Assembly: GCA_030824515.1 (NCBI GenBank)
Contig: JAVBXN010000057.1
Coordinates: 1 to 64,000 of the forward strand
DNA from: Pelobacter sp.
Lineage (GTDB): Bacteria > Desulfobacterota > Desulfuromonadia > Geobacterales > Pseudopelobacteraceae
DNA: 64,000 nt
Direction: 5' to 3'
Program-made: the position numbers and the translations under genes
Shown here: in pieces, positions 15,817 through 24,993 of the stretch
Position numbering within the stretch: the stretch's first letter is position 1
Layout: each line of letters starts with the position of its first letter
Notes under the pieces: model-generated
Told to the model about the DNA's origin: nothing
The model's database searches: none
Seen by the model: only the letters and a program-made list of their open reading frames with translations

Positions 15817-16536
15817 CTACTGCGTGGCCATCGCCTTTTCGTCGTCGTCGGCGACCGTACACACCTTCAACGCCCCCCGCTGTTCTTCGATCATGCGCAG
15901 AAACTTTTTGCCGTCGATCAGCAGCAGGTTCAGTCCGTCGGCAAACTCGACCGCTTCGGCGCTGAACTCGCCGGAAGTGACGAAATAGCCCCCCGCCGCC
16001 CTGGCCGCGGAGATCTCTTCGTAGAATTCGCGCACCGGCCGCAAACCCACCTTGTAGGCCCGCCACTGATTGCACTGGACCAGATAGTTTTTGCCGCTCA
16101 TCTTCAGCTTAAAATCCGCGCCGCCGTCGGTTCCTCCGAAGGTGGTTGCGACACTGTAGCCGCAACGCCGGAAATATTCCGCCAGCAAAAGCTCGAATCC
16201 AGGCCAGGCCAGGCCGGTCAGCGCCGCAATATCCTGATTGTGCGCAACTCCGTCGTACAGCGCCTTCTGCCTCCGGAAACGAACCAGGGAGACCAGCGCC
16301 GCGAGCAGCAAGACAGCCGGCAGAATGTACTGGCCGAACATCGCCATTGTAATCAGGATCTGCTTCAGCACGTAACCACCGATCCGGTCGATTGGAACCG
16401 GATGCTGCAGCTTGACCTCTGCCGCCAGATGCAGCGCCGCATAGGTAATCATCGCCAGAATCAGGTTTGTTTTCCAGGTCAGGCGCCTGGCAATAACAGT
16501 AATGTCTTTCAAATGGCTTTCACGATTTGCGACCAT
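15817..16536 (-). CDS. Membrane-anchored Mrr-like restriction endonuclease, active-site Lys replaced by Asn
   Basis: 239 residues from the ATG at 16536, chosen for GGGGGAGCAGGA just upstream. Two membrane helices lie at about 22-40 and 68-92. A C-terminal Mrr_cat-like domain (about 110-220) has GLAWPGFELLLAEYFRR, GYSVATTFGGTDGGADF and YLVQCNQWRAYKVG. In this family the acidic D of GGxD/GADF and the Q-x-K motif (VQCKQW) form the PD-(D/E)XK active site; here the K position is N, so cleavage is probably lost or altered. Proteins of this type are thought to face the cytoplasm, perhaps acting on foreign or modified DNA. A small two-helix membrane protein gene lies 34 nt upstream in the same direction. 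Confidence 0.75.
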   Translation of the reverse strand: MVANRESHLKDITVIARRLTWKTNLILAMITYAALHLAAEVKLQHPVPIDRIGGYVLKQILITMAMFGQYILPAVLLLAALVSLVRFRRQKALYDGVAHNQDIAALTGLAWPGFELLLAEYFRRCGYSVATTFGGTDGGADFKLKMSGKNYLVQCNQWRAYKVGLRPVREFYEEISAARAAGGYFVTSGEFSAEAVEFADGLNLLLIDGKKFLRMIEEQRGALKVCTVADDDEKAMATQ

Positions 16537-16570
16537 TCCTGCTCCCCCGTACGTAACTGGTCCCATCGGG

Positions 16571-16843
16571 CTAGTTCTCGTTTTTATGCAGCAACAGATT
16601 GTTAAAGCGGGAAAAGATAAAGAAAACCACCATCGCAAGATTGAATATCTTTGAGACCGTTGTTTGAGCCGCACTGTATCTGCAAATCAACACGCCATCG
16701 ATATTGCCGCCAAGCCGGCTGACCTCGATGTATTCAGGGATTACCACCCAGATGAGCAGGTTGCCGATCACACAGACGGCGACGATCACCCACCAGGGTG
16801 TCGTTATCAGTTCATCCGCGAATGAATTTGTTTGGCATTCCAT
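16571..16843 (-). CDS. Small two-helix membrane protein (90 aa)
   Basis: AAGGAT lies before the ATG. Predicted helices are at about 17-35 (WWVIVAVCVIGNLLIWVV) and 64-80 (IFNLAMVVFFIFS). No family is recognised. It sits 34 nt upstream of the Mrr-like membrane nuclease gene and probably shares its transcript, so it may be a membrane partner. Confidence 0.55.
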   Translation of the reverse strand: MECQTNSFADELITTPWWVIVAVCVIGNLLIWVVIPEYIEVSRLGGNIDGVLICRYSAAQTTVSKIFNLAMVVFFIFSRFNNLLLHKNEN

Positions 16844-17250
16844 GTTCCGTATCCTTCCTTGCGATGTCTGGAGAAGTAATTACACAGATAGTGCCAATCC
16901 TCGCATTTTCAGCGATATATGCAGATATTAGGTCGGGCGGAGACGTTTGGGGGGAAGGGAGAAAGCGGGCGCTTATGCGAAGGAATCAGGGAATCCGCCT
17001 GCAATTCCATCTTGGAAAAGCAGGCTCACGCAACAAACACCGAATAATATCGGAATGTTGTCCATGGTGTATCATTCACCGGATTGGATGAGGTCTGTTT
17101 TTGATGCATCTGAATTTCGTTGCGGCGTCGCCTGGAGGCGCCTGCTTTTGGTGCGGCTTTGCGTGAGGCAGGCAACTAGTTTTTATCAGCAAGATGGTCT
17201 TCCGGATAAAAAAGCGGATGTTCGCTGCTCCGGTGAGCCTGTTCCGAAGA

Positions 17251-17400
17251 AAAAAAAGTGTAAAGAATCTTTACAACATTTGAAAAAACCCGTGTAACAC
17301 CACGATATCACTATGCTTTTAAGAGTTGGAAAGTTTCTTTACACTTTTTGAAAAAAGTCGGATTTCACCAATGATTTCGGGTGGTTAAAAAAGTGTAAAA
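17251..17400. repeat. Inverted and direct copies of a GTGTAAA(GAA) motif
   Basis: AAAAAGTGTAAAGAA (about 17254-17268) is inverted as TTCTTTACACTTTTT at 17335-17349, with a further direct AAAAAAGTGTAAAA at about 17388-17400. The block fills the gap downstream of the SPASM gene. The rest of 16844-17250 shows no gene or clear signal. Confidence 0.5.
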
Positions 17401-17433
17401 AAACCTGCACCCCCCCTGTTTCATGCGCGCAAT

Positions 17434-18726
17434 CTATTTGCGCCTGAACTCGATATCCTGCCTGACAATCCGCTCCAGCACCGCGTCAAAGTACTCCTTG
17501 CGGCAATCGACGCCGTCTATCGCGCCGCTGCGCAGGCGTTGCATGAACCGGCAGCCGCCGAAACAGAGCGGCAGATAGGAACATTCCAGGCATGTCCCGT
17601 TCTTCCAGACATCCAGGTTGTGAGATTTGCGGTAATCCTCGATGCCGCCGGCCAGGCTGCCGATTTTCATGTCGTCACTGCCCATGAAGGCCGGGCATTT
17701 GTAGAGCGACCCGTCCCGGGCCACCACCAGGTCGTTTTCGAACTCCACCATGCAATCGGCCAGTTTCGGCTTGGGGGTGCTCCAGCCCCTTTTGAGGATT
17801 TCCCCGCGCAGTTGCAGCGAGGCTTCCATCTGCCACGGTTCACCGCTGCAAGCGCATCCGGACGGGAAAGCGTCCGACCCGGAGGCCTCGCCACCCGGAA
17901 CCACCGGCGAGAATTGAACCATCTGGAGCATGTCCGGCGTGATGCCGGCCTGTTCCAGCAGATCCAGCAGCTCAGGTACGCGCCGGTGGTTTTCGCGGGT
18001 GAAGCGCCCCATGGCCCTGATCTTGAGCACATCGCATATCTGACTGATATTATTCAGGACAACGTCATGATTCCCATGGTTGGAGGCAGCCGGCTGCCGG
18101 CTGTTGTGAAAATCGGCGGGAACGTCGATATTGACCCTGGCCCCCGCCAGCCCCAGCGGCAGCAGTTCCTCGACCACGGCGCGGGTAAGCAGACTGCCGT
18201 CGGTTACCAGGTTGAAAGAAAATCCCGATCCCTTCGCAACGGCGGCTTCTCGCAGGGGTCCGGCAATCCGCCGGATCAGCGGGATCGAAAGCAGCGCTTC
18301 GCCGCCGCGGAATTCCAGCTGCACTTCCCGGCCGGTCGCCAGCGGCCCTTTCAGGATTTTTTCCACCAACAGGTCGGCGGTCTCCTCGCTCATATGCTCG
18401 ATCCCGCCAAGACGATTCTCGTGGCAACCGGGGCCGGCCGGGTTGCAATCCTGATTGAGGGTCACCAGCGCCGTGAATCGGCGCGCATTGGCATTGGCCC
18501 AGTCAAAATATCCGGCCACCTGCCTTTTCTCGGCCTCCGCATCCGGCACCAGAATGCCGAGCCAGACCAGTATCTCCTGTTCCGGTCCTTTAAGACCACT
18601 TTCCTGCAAGGCATCGGCCACGCTACGCGAGACCTGCAGCAGCGTTCCACGCAAGGTGGAATAGATCAGAACCAGATCGTTCTCGCCCGAACCGTGGTAT
18701 ATTTTTATAAAGCTCGATAAATCCAT
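17434..18726 (-). CDS. Radical SAM/SPASM peptide-maturase-like protein with degenerate cluster motif
   Basis: 430 residues; GAGAGGTAGGG lies before the ATG. The N-terminal 85 residues resemble the leader region of geopeptide-type maturases. The radical SAM motif expected as CxxxCxxC at about 95-102 reads CNPAGPGC, so the middle cysteine is Gly. The GGExL motif (FRGGEALLS) is present. The C-terminal SPASM part keeps many Cys: DCMVEFENDL, DGSLYKCPAF, then CLECSYLPLCFGGCRF and DC near the end. These enzymes cleave SAM with a [4Fe-4S] cluster held by three Cys to modify a precursor peptide. With two ligands the cluster may not form normally. No precursor peptide is found on either side. It may be decaying or repurposed as a peptide-binding protein. 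Confidence 0.7.
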   Translation of the reverse strand: MDLSSFIKIYHGSGENDLVLIYSTLRGTLLQVSRSVADALQESGLKGPEQEILVWLGILVPDAEAEKRQVAGYFDWANANARRFTALVTLNQDCNPAGPGCHENRLGGIEHMSEETADLLVEKILKGPLATGREVQLEFRGGEALLSIPLIRRIAGPLREAAVAKGSGFSFNLVTDGSLLTRAVVEELLPLGLAGARVNIDVPADFHNSRQPAASNHGNHDVVLNNISQICDVLKIRAMGRFTRENHRRVPELLDLLEQAGITPDMLQMVQFSPVVPGGEASGSDAFPSGCACSGEPWQMEASLQLRGEILKRGWSTPKPKLADCMVEFENDLVVARDGSLYKCPAFMGSDDMKIGSLAGGIEDYRKSHNLDVWKNGTCLECSYLPLCFGGCRFMQRLRSGAIDGVDCRKEYFDAVLERIVRQDIEFRRK

Positions 18727-18893
18727 TCCCTACCTCTCGCAATAAAATTATATAATATTTCAGTCATGATCCTGCCCATCCACAACGCGGTGGACAAGGC
18801 GGCACGGAACATGCTAACAGTACGCAACATGTATGCCCGAATCCTTCCACATATTTTTCTTTTCCTGGTCATCCCCCGCAACAGGAGTCAGGA

Positions 18894-20477
18894 ATGACCC
18901 CCGCAAACCGCTACAGACGATTCCTGACCAGTTTCCGCAGCAGGCTGTTCCTGATCTTCACGCTTTTCACCGGTGTCATCTTCGCCGCTTTCGTATTGCT
19001 GATTATCACAGGTGAAATCCGCAGCTACCAGGAGCGTTCCGTCGAAAAAGCACGGCTGCTGGCCTCGCTGCTGGCCAGAAGCATCACGCTGCCGCTCTAC
19101 TCGGAAAACGTGCCGGAACTGGACCGCCGCGCAAACGAGATCCTCTTGACACCCCAGGTAGCGCGAATACTCATCACCAGCAGCAATAACAGGACACTGG
19201 TGGATTTCACCTCTCCGGCCGTCACCCCCGGCGCAAGCCATGTCTCATCGACGGCGCAGGTTACGACCGACAGCGCCAGTCCGACCGTCGAAGCGGCCTT
19301 GAGCGGAGCTTCGCGCCCAGCGCCGATTCTGCTCGGGTCCGTGTCGGTCTCCATCGATACCGGTGGCCGCACGGAAGCGATCCGCTCCGCCTTTTTCAAA
19401 ACCGGCGGCATAGCGCTGCTGTTCTGGGTTGCGGTGGTAGCCGGCTGTTATCCGGTGCTGAAACGGGTCACACGATCCTTCAACACCCTGACCGAGGGGC
19501 TCGACAGCATGATGGGAGGGGATTTTTCGGCGAAGATCATGATCGACAAGGACGACGAGGCCGGACGGGCAGCACAGGCGGTCAACCGGCTGGCCGCCGC
19601 CCTGGAAGAGCGCGAGATTGAAAATCGCAACCTGCAGGAGGAACTGATCAGGGCGATGCGGATGGAGGTGCAGGAAGAACGCCGCAAGATCATGGCCAAA
19701 CTGATCCAGACCAACCGCATGACCTCGCTCGGCCTGCTGATTTCAAGCATCGCCCACAACATCAACACCCCCAACGGCGTGATCAAGCTGGCGGGGCAGC
19801 ATCTGGCCGGCTCCTGGAAAGATGCGATGCCGATATTGGAGCAGGTGACCAAAGAGGAGGGGGACTTCACACTGGGAGGCTTGCCCTTCGGGGTGGCCAA
19901 GGGAGAGATCAAGGGGGCCATCGAGGCGATCCTCAACAACGCCGAGCGGGTCGAGCGGGTGATACAGGATCTGCGCGCCTACAACCTGGGAGAACGCAAC
20001 GAGCTTAGCGCGGGAGTCTCGGTAAACCGTGTGGTCGAGGAGGCGCTCACGATCATCCGCGCCTATGGCCGCCAGGGAGAGATTTCCATCACCCCGACCC
20101 TGGCGCCCAGCCTGCCTGAAATTACCGGGAATCAGCACCAACTGGAACAGGTGGTGGTAAACCTGCTGCTGAATGCGATGCAGGCAATGCCGAACAACAA
20201 GGGGATGGTAACGGTGCGCACCGAGCATTTCCACGAAGCAAACGAGGTGCTGATCATCGTGACCGACCAGGGGGAAGGCATTTCAGCCACGGTCAGAAAA
20301 CATCTTTTCGAGGCGTTTTTTTCCACCAGGATTGACAAGGGTGGCAGCGGACTCGGCCTCTACATTTCCAACTTCATCGTATCAGAGCACAAGGGGCGCC
20401 TGTCCATCAACTCCGAGCAGGGCGCCGGCACCGTGGCTACCGTGCATCTCCCGCTGAACCCCGAAGATCCCGCATAA
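18894..20477 (+). CDS. Sensor histidine kinase with HAMP domain
   Basis: 527 residues; ACAGGAGTCAGGA precedes the ATG. There is a first membrane helix at about 17-39 (LFLIFTLFTGVIFAAFVLL), a periplasmic region of about 130 residues, a second helix at about 173-190, HAMP at about 190-245 (NTLTEGLDSMMGGDFSAK) and a helical linker. The H-box is SSIAHNINTPNG near 280. The ATPase domain has NLLLNAMQA (N), VTDQGEGIS (G1) and GGSGLGLYIS (G2). The H-box region has an insertion (GLPFGVAKGEIKGAIEA) before the ATPase. It faces the sigma-54 regulator gene tail-to-tail with 23 bp between; the two are likely partners. The signal is not evident. Confidence 0.85.
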   Translation: MTPANRYRRFLTSFRSRLFLIFTLFTGVIFAAFVLLIITGEIRSYQERSVEKARLLASLLARSITLPLYSENVPELDRRANEILLTPQVARILITSSNNRTLVDFTSPAVTPGASHVSSTAQVTTDSASPTVEAALSGASRPAPILLGSVSVSIDTGGRTEAIRSAFFKTGGIALLFWVAVVAGCYPVLKRVTRSFNTLTEGLDSMMGGDFSAKIMIDKDDEAGRAAQAVNRLAAALEEREIENRNLQEELIRAMRMEVQEERRKIMAKLIQTNRMTSLGLLISSIAHNINTPNGVIKLAGQHLAGSWKDAMPILEQVTKEEGDFTLGGLPFGVAKGEIKGAIEAILNNAERVERVIQDLRAYNLGERNELSAGVSVNRVVEEALTIIRAYGRQGEISITPTLAPSLPEITGNQHQLEQVVVNLLLNAMQAMPNNKGMVTVRTEHFHEANEVLIIVTDQGEGISATVRKHLFEAFFSTRIDKGGSGLGLYISNFIVSEHKGRLSINSEQGAGTVATVHLPLNPEDPA

Positions 20478-20500
20478 ACGGCGTTTCCTTCAACCTCCCG

Positions 20501-21946
20501 CTATTCCGGATCTTCATCGAAACGCTTTTCAGCTGCCAGTTCCAGCCTTTTCTGCAGAGTCGGGCGGCTTACCCCCAGCATTTTGGCCGCCACAGTCCTG
20601 TTGCCGTTGGACAGGTTGATCGCTTCCTCCACCAGCAGTGCCTGAACTTCATCAATAGTGGGAAAATCGTGAAAGAAACCATTCAGGGCAAACTGATTGT
20701 TTCCTATTTTACGAACTATCTTTCTGCCTGAGGCGGTGCCGGGAGCGAGGTCGGGAAAATCATCCGGCGTCAGTGTCTCGGTGCGATTATAGGTAACGGC
20801 ATTGTGGACTATGTTGAGCAGTTCCCGTACATTCCCCGGAAAATCATAGGAGAACAGCGCCTTGCGCAGCTTCATCGGCAGTTGTGGCGGCGTTCGCTGC
20901 ATCGATTCCGCGACTTCCTTGACCGTATGCTCGACCAGCAACAGTATGTCCTCGCGCCGCTCCCTCAATGGCGGAATCTGCAGCGAGTGAGCGCTGATCC
21001 GGTAGTAGAGATCACTCCTGAACACCCCGGAAGCAAGCAGCGCCGGGAAGTTTGCGTTGGATGCGGCAATGATCCGGGCGTCGCTTTTGTGGAGAACATC
21101 GGAACCGAGGCGATAGTATTCGTTCTGCTGCAAAAGCCTCAGCAGCTTGATCTGGGAAGCGTTACTGAGATCGCCGATCTCATCCAGGAACAGCGTGCCG
21201 CCCTTGGCCTGCTCGATCAGGCCGTCCCGGCTTTCGGTGGCGCCGGTATAGGCGCCTTTTTTGTGCCCGAACAGCGTGTCAGCCAGCATGGTATCGTCCA
21301 GTCCCGCGGCGTTGACCGTTACCATCCGTCCCTTCAAACCGCTGCAACGATGGATCGCCCTGGCGATCAGCTCCTTCCCGACCCCGGTTTCACCGTTGAT
21401 CAGCACCGGCTGGCGCGAGCTCGCCAGGGTTTCGATCACCTTGAAAATGGAGAGCATGCGTTCACTGCAGGTGACGATCTCGCTGAAACTTTCGGGGCTG
21501 GAAAGCGGTTCGCCCAGCAGAAACCCGGTGAGCTTGCGGTTCCTGACGATCAGCTCGTTGCTTTTGACGGCATTCTGGACGATATACACCAGCCGGGTCG
21601 TATCGATCGGCTTGGTGATGTAATCGTACGCGCCCTGTTTGATGCAACTGACCACGTTTTCGAGATCGCGTACTCCGGTCATGATAATGACCGGTATGTT
21701 GGGATACAGGCGCACGATTTCCGGAAGCAGGTCGGCGCCGGACGGGTCCGGCATGACCCAGTCCAGCAGCAGCACGTTATGGGCGCCGGTGGCAAGAGCA
21801 TGCAGCGCCTGGGAGCTATCCTGCAACGAGGTGACATTGGCTATGCCGTGGGAAAGCAGGGCACGGCGAGTGCCGTCGATAAACTCGGCATCGTCATCGA
21901 CGATCAGTATTGAATGTCCCGATTCGTGCTTTTTCATCTGCGACAT
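20501..21946 (-). CDS. Sigma-54-dependent response regulator (NtrC family)
   Basis: 481 residues; GGAGGGTTTAA precedes the ATG. The receiver is at about 10-125 (ILIVDDDAEF, D in LLLDWVMPDPSG, K in YITKPI). The AAA+ domain at about 155-390 has Walker A NGETGVGKELIARAIH, the GAYTGATES variant of the GAFTGA loop that contacts sigma-54, Walker B GGTLFLDEIGDL and the arginine-finger region. A Fis-type helix-turn-helix ends the protein (NRTVAAKMLGVSRPTLQKRL). It activates transcription at -24/-12 promoters when phosphorylated, probably by the neighbouring kinase. Target genes are not evident here. Confidence 0.9.
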   Translation of the reverse strand: MSQMKKHESGHSILIVDDDAEFIDGTRRALLSHGIANVTSLQDSSQALHALATGAHNVLLLDWVMPDPSGADLLPEIVRLYPNIPVIIMTGVRDLENVVSCIKQGAYDYITKPIDTTRLVYIVQNAVKSNELIVRNRKLTGFLLGEPLSSPESFSEIVTCSERMLSIFKVIETLASSRQPVLINGETGVGKELIARAIHRCSGLKGRMVTVNAAGLDDTMLADTLFGHKKGAYTGATESRDGLIEQAKGGTLFLDEIGDLSNASQIKLLRLLQQNEYYRLGSDVLHKSDARIIAASNANFPALLASGVFRSDLYYRISAHSLQIPPLRERREDILLLVEHTVKEVAESMQRTPPQLPMKLRKALFSYDFPGNVRELLNIVHNAVTYNRTETLTPDDFPDLAPGTASGRKIVRKIGNNQFALNGFFHDFPTIDEVQALLVEEAINLSNGNRTVAAKMLGVSRPTLQKRLELAAEKRFDEDPE

Positions 21947-22021
21947 TTAAACCCTCCAGGCGACTCAGGCCGGAATATTATCGATGCAGCGGCATCTCGA
22001 TTGTACAGCGTTTGGCAGCGG

Positions 22022-24547
22022 TCAAGCCGGTTGCAGCCATCCTCTCTGCCTCAGCTCGTCCTCCAGCCGTTTGTAATCAATCTGCAACTGTTCTGCCAGC
22101 GCCGAGGCGGACGCCAGGTTCCCCAACTTGCCGGCCTGCTCCAACCGCAACGCGGTTTCCCACATCTGCTCGGCTCCGACCGTCGAACAGGCGCCCTTGA
22201 CGGCATGCGCCTGTTTGCGCACACCAATGGCATCCCCTTCGGCCAGGTTTTCCCGCAGAATGTCAAGATAGCCGGGCGTGCTCCTGACGAAGATATTCAG
22301 AACATCCTTGGCCAGGATGCGGTCGTCAAGATTTCGCCGCAGATAGTCAGCTTCATTAAAGACGGGCAGTTCACCCGCCTCGCCAGCGGTTTTTGGCAAC
22401 AAGTGCATGTGCGTCCGCTTCTCGGGAGGTTCAAAGTTTGAGATAAAATTCGCCGAAGGCAGCCATTTTTCAATCAACGGTATCAACTGCGAAAGCTCAA
22501 TCGGCTTTGCAATATAATCGTCCATGCCCGCTTCCAGGCACTTCTCACGATCACCTTCCAGGGCATTGGCGGTCATTGCGATAATCGGCATGTCATTACG
22601 GATTACCGCAACATTTGCGGAACGTATCAGCGAGGTTGTCTCGTAGCCGTCCAGACCCGGCATCTGGCAATCCATCAGCACCAGGTCATAGGGTTCGTTT
22701 TCCAGTCGTTGCAGGGCCTCATAGCCGCTCTCGACCAGGGTGAAGCTGAAGCCGGCTTTTTCCAGCAATGCCCCGGCGACCCTCTGGTTGATCGGGTTGT
22801 CTTCCACCACCAGAATCTTGTATTTCCCGCGTTGCTCGGAGTAGGCCACCGAATGTTTGATCAGCTCATTGACATGCTCTTCGGCCAGAAGGGCGACCTC
22901 GCCGGTTTGAATCAGCGTAAAGCGTGCTGTAAAGCTGAAAACGGACCCCTCCCCTTCCCGGCTGGTAACCTCCAGCTCGCCACCCATCAGCTCAACCAGC
23001 TGCCGGGAAATGGAGAGTCCCAGCCCGGTGCCTCCGAAACGCCGTGTGGTCGAACTGTCGGCCTGCGTGAAAGGATCAAAGATCAGCGGCAGCTGTTCCG
23101 CGGCTATTCCGATACCGGTATCGTTTACGGTAAAGCGCAGTACCAGCTGCTGCAGTTCCCTGGAATCGACCGATACGCGTACCGAAACATTACCCTGCTC
23201 GGTGAATTTAACCGCATTACTGGCCAGATTAAGCAGTATCTGGCGCAACCTGGCCGGGTCACCCCTCACAATGGCCGGCACGTCCGCTTCGATCACGCAG
23301 TGCAGATGAAGACCCTTTTCATCGGCTCCCGCCTGCAATAGCGGCATCAATTCATTCATCACTTCGGCCAGACTGAAGGAGACCTCCTCCAGGCCCATCC
23401 GGCGGGCTTCAATCTTGGAATAATCGAGGATATCGTTGATTATTGTCATCAGATGTTTGCCGCTCTTGCGTATAACTCCGACATAGTTGCGTTGTTCTCC
23501 GGTCAAAAGAGTGGTTGAAAGAAGGCCGGCCATGGCGATCACCCCGTTCATCGGAGTACGGAGTTCATGGCTCATGTTGGCCAGGAATTCGCTCTTGGCG
23601 GCATTGGCACGGGCAGCTTCCGCTGCCAGCTCACTGGAGCGATGCACCGCTTTCTCCAGATACTGATGGGTTTCGAAGAGCTGCTGTTCAGCTACCTTGC
23701 GCTCGGTCACATCGGTGCCGATACTGAGTATTTCAACCAGGGTTCCGTTTTTTTCACTAACCGCGGTATTGCTCCAGTGCATCCAGATTCGTCGCCCGTC
23801 GCGTGTGACATTTTCATTCTCGTTCTCGTGATAATCGGCCGGAGAATGTATGATATTGTCTATCATCTGCCGCAAATCTTTGCCGGCCGTATCCGTTTCC
23901 GGGACGATCGTGCCGACCAGGTGACGCCCGAACAACTCGGCGCGCTTATAACCGAAGCATCTTTCACCGAAATCGTTGATATAGGTAACCTCTCCGTTCA
24001 CATCCCATCTCAGGATGACGGTACGGGCATGTTCGATCAGCTCCCGGTAGTTGCGTTCACTCTGCAGCAGCGCGTCTTCGGCAAGCTTGCGTTCGGTTAT
24101 GTCGTGACAGATATGCACGGAACCGACCTGCACTCCAGCCGGATTCAGCAAAGGGGCGCCGGTGACGGTAAAATAGCCTTTCAGATGTTCGATATGGAGG
24201 TCCACCGAGTGCGGGACACCATTATCAAGCGACAGCAAACGCCTGCATTCGGGCGACGGCTCCGTGGAACCATGCACCACCTCGAAACAGCTGCGCCCGA
24301 TGATCTTGTCCAGCGTCAGACCGAGCCGCGCCAGCATTGAGCGGTTGGCATGCACGATCGTGCCATCGTCCGCCAGAATATAAATCAGATCACTGACGGA
24401 ATTGAGGGTTTCCTCCCAGGTTTCCTTCGATCGCTTCAACTCATTTCTGCATTCAACAACCTCGCACTCAAGTTCACGGTTGATCCTGGACAGCTCGTCG
24501 CAACGCTGTTTCAGAAGTTCGTAACTGCATTGAACATCTTCCGGCAT
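22022..24547 (-). CDS. Hybrid sensor kinase: PAS-PAS-HisKA-HATPase-REC-Hpt
   Basis: 841 residues from the ATG at 24547, where GGAGG lies 5 nt upstream; an ATG 7 codons earlier has no site. The chain starts with a coiled coil and has no membrane segment, so it is cytoplasmic. Two PAS domains lie at about 45-160 (DLIYILADDGTIVHANRSML) and 165-290. The H-box AKSEFLANMSHELRTPMNG is near 320, the ATPase carries LNLASNAVKFTE, NDTGIGIAAEQ and GGTGLGLSISRQL, the receiver at about 585-705 has ILVVEDNPIN, LVLMDCQMPGLDG and AKPIE, and a C-terminal Hpt at about 735-830 has HAVKGACSTVGAE. A complete phosphorelay is thus in one chain; the output regulator is elsewhere. It may sense redox state or a ligand through PAS. 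Confidence 0.85.
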   Translation of the reverse strand: MPEDVQCSYELLKQRCDELSRINRELECEVVECRNELKRSKETWEETLNSVSDLIYILADDGTIVHANRSMLARLGLTLDKIIGRSCFEVVHGSTEPSPECRRLLSLDNGVPHSVDLHIEHLKGYFTVTGAPLLNPAGVQVGSVHICHDITERKLAEDALLQSERNYRELIEHARTVILRWDVNGEVTYINDFGERCFGYKRAELFGRHLVGTIVPETDTAGKDLRQMIDNIIHSPADYHENENENVTRDGRRIWMHWSNTAVSEKNGTLVEILSIGTDVTERKVAEQQLFETHQYLEKAVHRSSELAAEAARANAAKSEFLANMSHELRTPMNGVIAMAGLLSTTLLTGEQRNYVGVIRKSGKHLMTIINDILDYSKIEARRMGLEEVSFSLAEVMNELMPLLQAGADEKGLHLHCVIEADVPAIVRGDPARLRQILLNLASNAVKFTEQGNVSVRVSVDSRELQQLVLRFTVNDTGIGIAAEQLPLIFDPFTQADSSTTRRFGGTGLGLSISRQLVELMGGELEVTSREGEGSVFSFTARFTLIQTGEVALLAEEHVNELIKHSVAYSEQRGKYKILVVEDNPINQRVAGALLEKAGFSFTLVESGYEALQRLENEPYDLVLMDCQMPGLDGYETTSLIRSANVAVIRNDMPIIAMTANALEGDREKCLEAGMDDYIAKPIELSQLIPLIEKWLPSANFISNFEPPEKRTHMHLLPKTAGEAGELPVFNEADYLRRNLDDRILAKDVLNIFVRSTPGYLDILRENLAEGDAIGVRKQAHAVKGACSTVGAEQMWETALRLEQAGKLGNLASASALAEQLQIDYKRLEDELRQRGWLQPA

Positions 24548-24718
24548 ACCATCCTCCAACATCTCCATACAAAACGATATCTGAAACCTACCAAAAAACC
24601 GGATCAAACACCACTAAAGATCTGTGCAAATCCAGGTTCAGACGCCCGGATGGAACAATTCCGAGCCAGCGCAGCAACTAAGCACATGTTATGCCATAAC
24701 AGACGCAATCCTTTTTTA

Positions 24719-24747
24719 TTGACAAAGAGAAAAAAACGATCTATAAA
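24719..24747 (+). promoter_or_regulatory. Sigma-70-type promoter upstream of the tRNA
   Basis: TTGACA (24719-24724), 17 bp, then TATAAA (24742-24747). Transcription would start near 24754, giving a leader of about 100 nt. The leader contains a hairpin at about 24818-24848 (TTTCAGC-GTATT-GCTGAAA). Confidence 0.75.
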
Positions 24748-24851
24748 GTCGATCTGTTTTTTTAGGATCAATTCGGCATAAACAAACACGTTTGCCTGCG
24801 CGACAAACATGCTAAATATGTTTTATTTTTCAGCGTATTGCTGAAATAAAC

Positions 24852-24928
24852 GGCGGTGTAGCTCAGTTGGCTAGAGCAAGCGACTCATATTCGCTAGGTC
24901 CGGGGTTCGAATCCCTGCACCGCCACCA
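24852..24928 (+). tRNA. tRNA with CAU anticodon (tRNA-Met, or tRNA-Ile2 if lysidine-modified)
   Basis: 77 nt including an encoded CCA. The acceptor GGCGGTG pairs with CACCGCC, the D arm reads GCTCAGTTGGCTAGAGC, the anticodon stem AGCGA/TCGCT is perfect with loop CTCATAT (CAU), and the T arm is CGGGG-TTCGAAT-CCCTG. The acceptor starts with a paired G1-C72, so it is not an initiator. Elongator Met and the Ile isoacceptor that needs TilS both carry CAU; the anticodon stem resembles E. coli tRNA-Ile2, so the amino acid is uncertain. Confidence 0.9.
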
Positions 24929-24936
24929 ACTTCCCG

Positions 24937-24967
24937 AAACGCCCTGATATTTTCAGGGCGTTTTTTT
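24937..24967 (+). terminator. Intrinsic terminator after the tRNA
   Basis: ACGCCCTGA pairs with TCAGGGCGT around TATTT, followed by T7. It separates the tRNA transcript from hisI. Confidence 0.9.
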
Positions 24968-24993
24968 GTTATCAACCCACATGGAGGATACGC

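Noticed and set aside
16947-17297. 116-codon plus-strand frame in the gap before the SPASM gene
   Set aside because: No good ribosome site, no recognisable fold, ends in the A-rich repeat region; the sequence looks non-coding.
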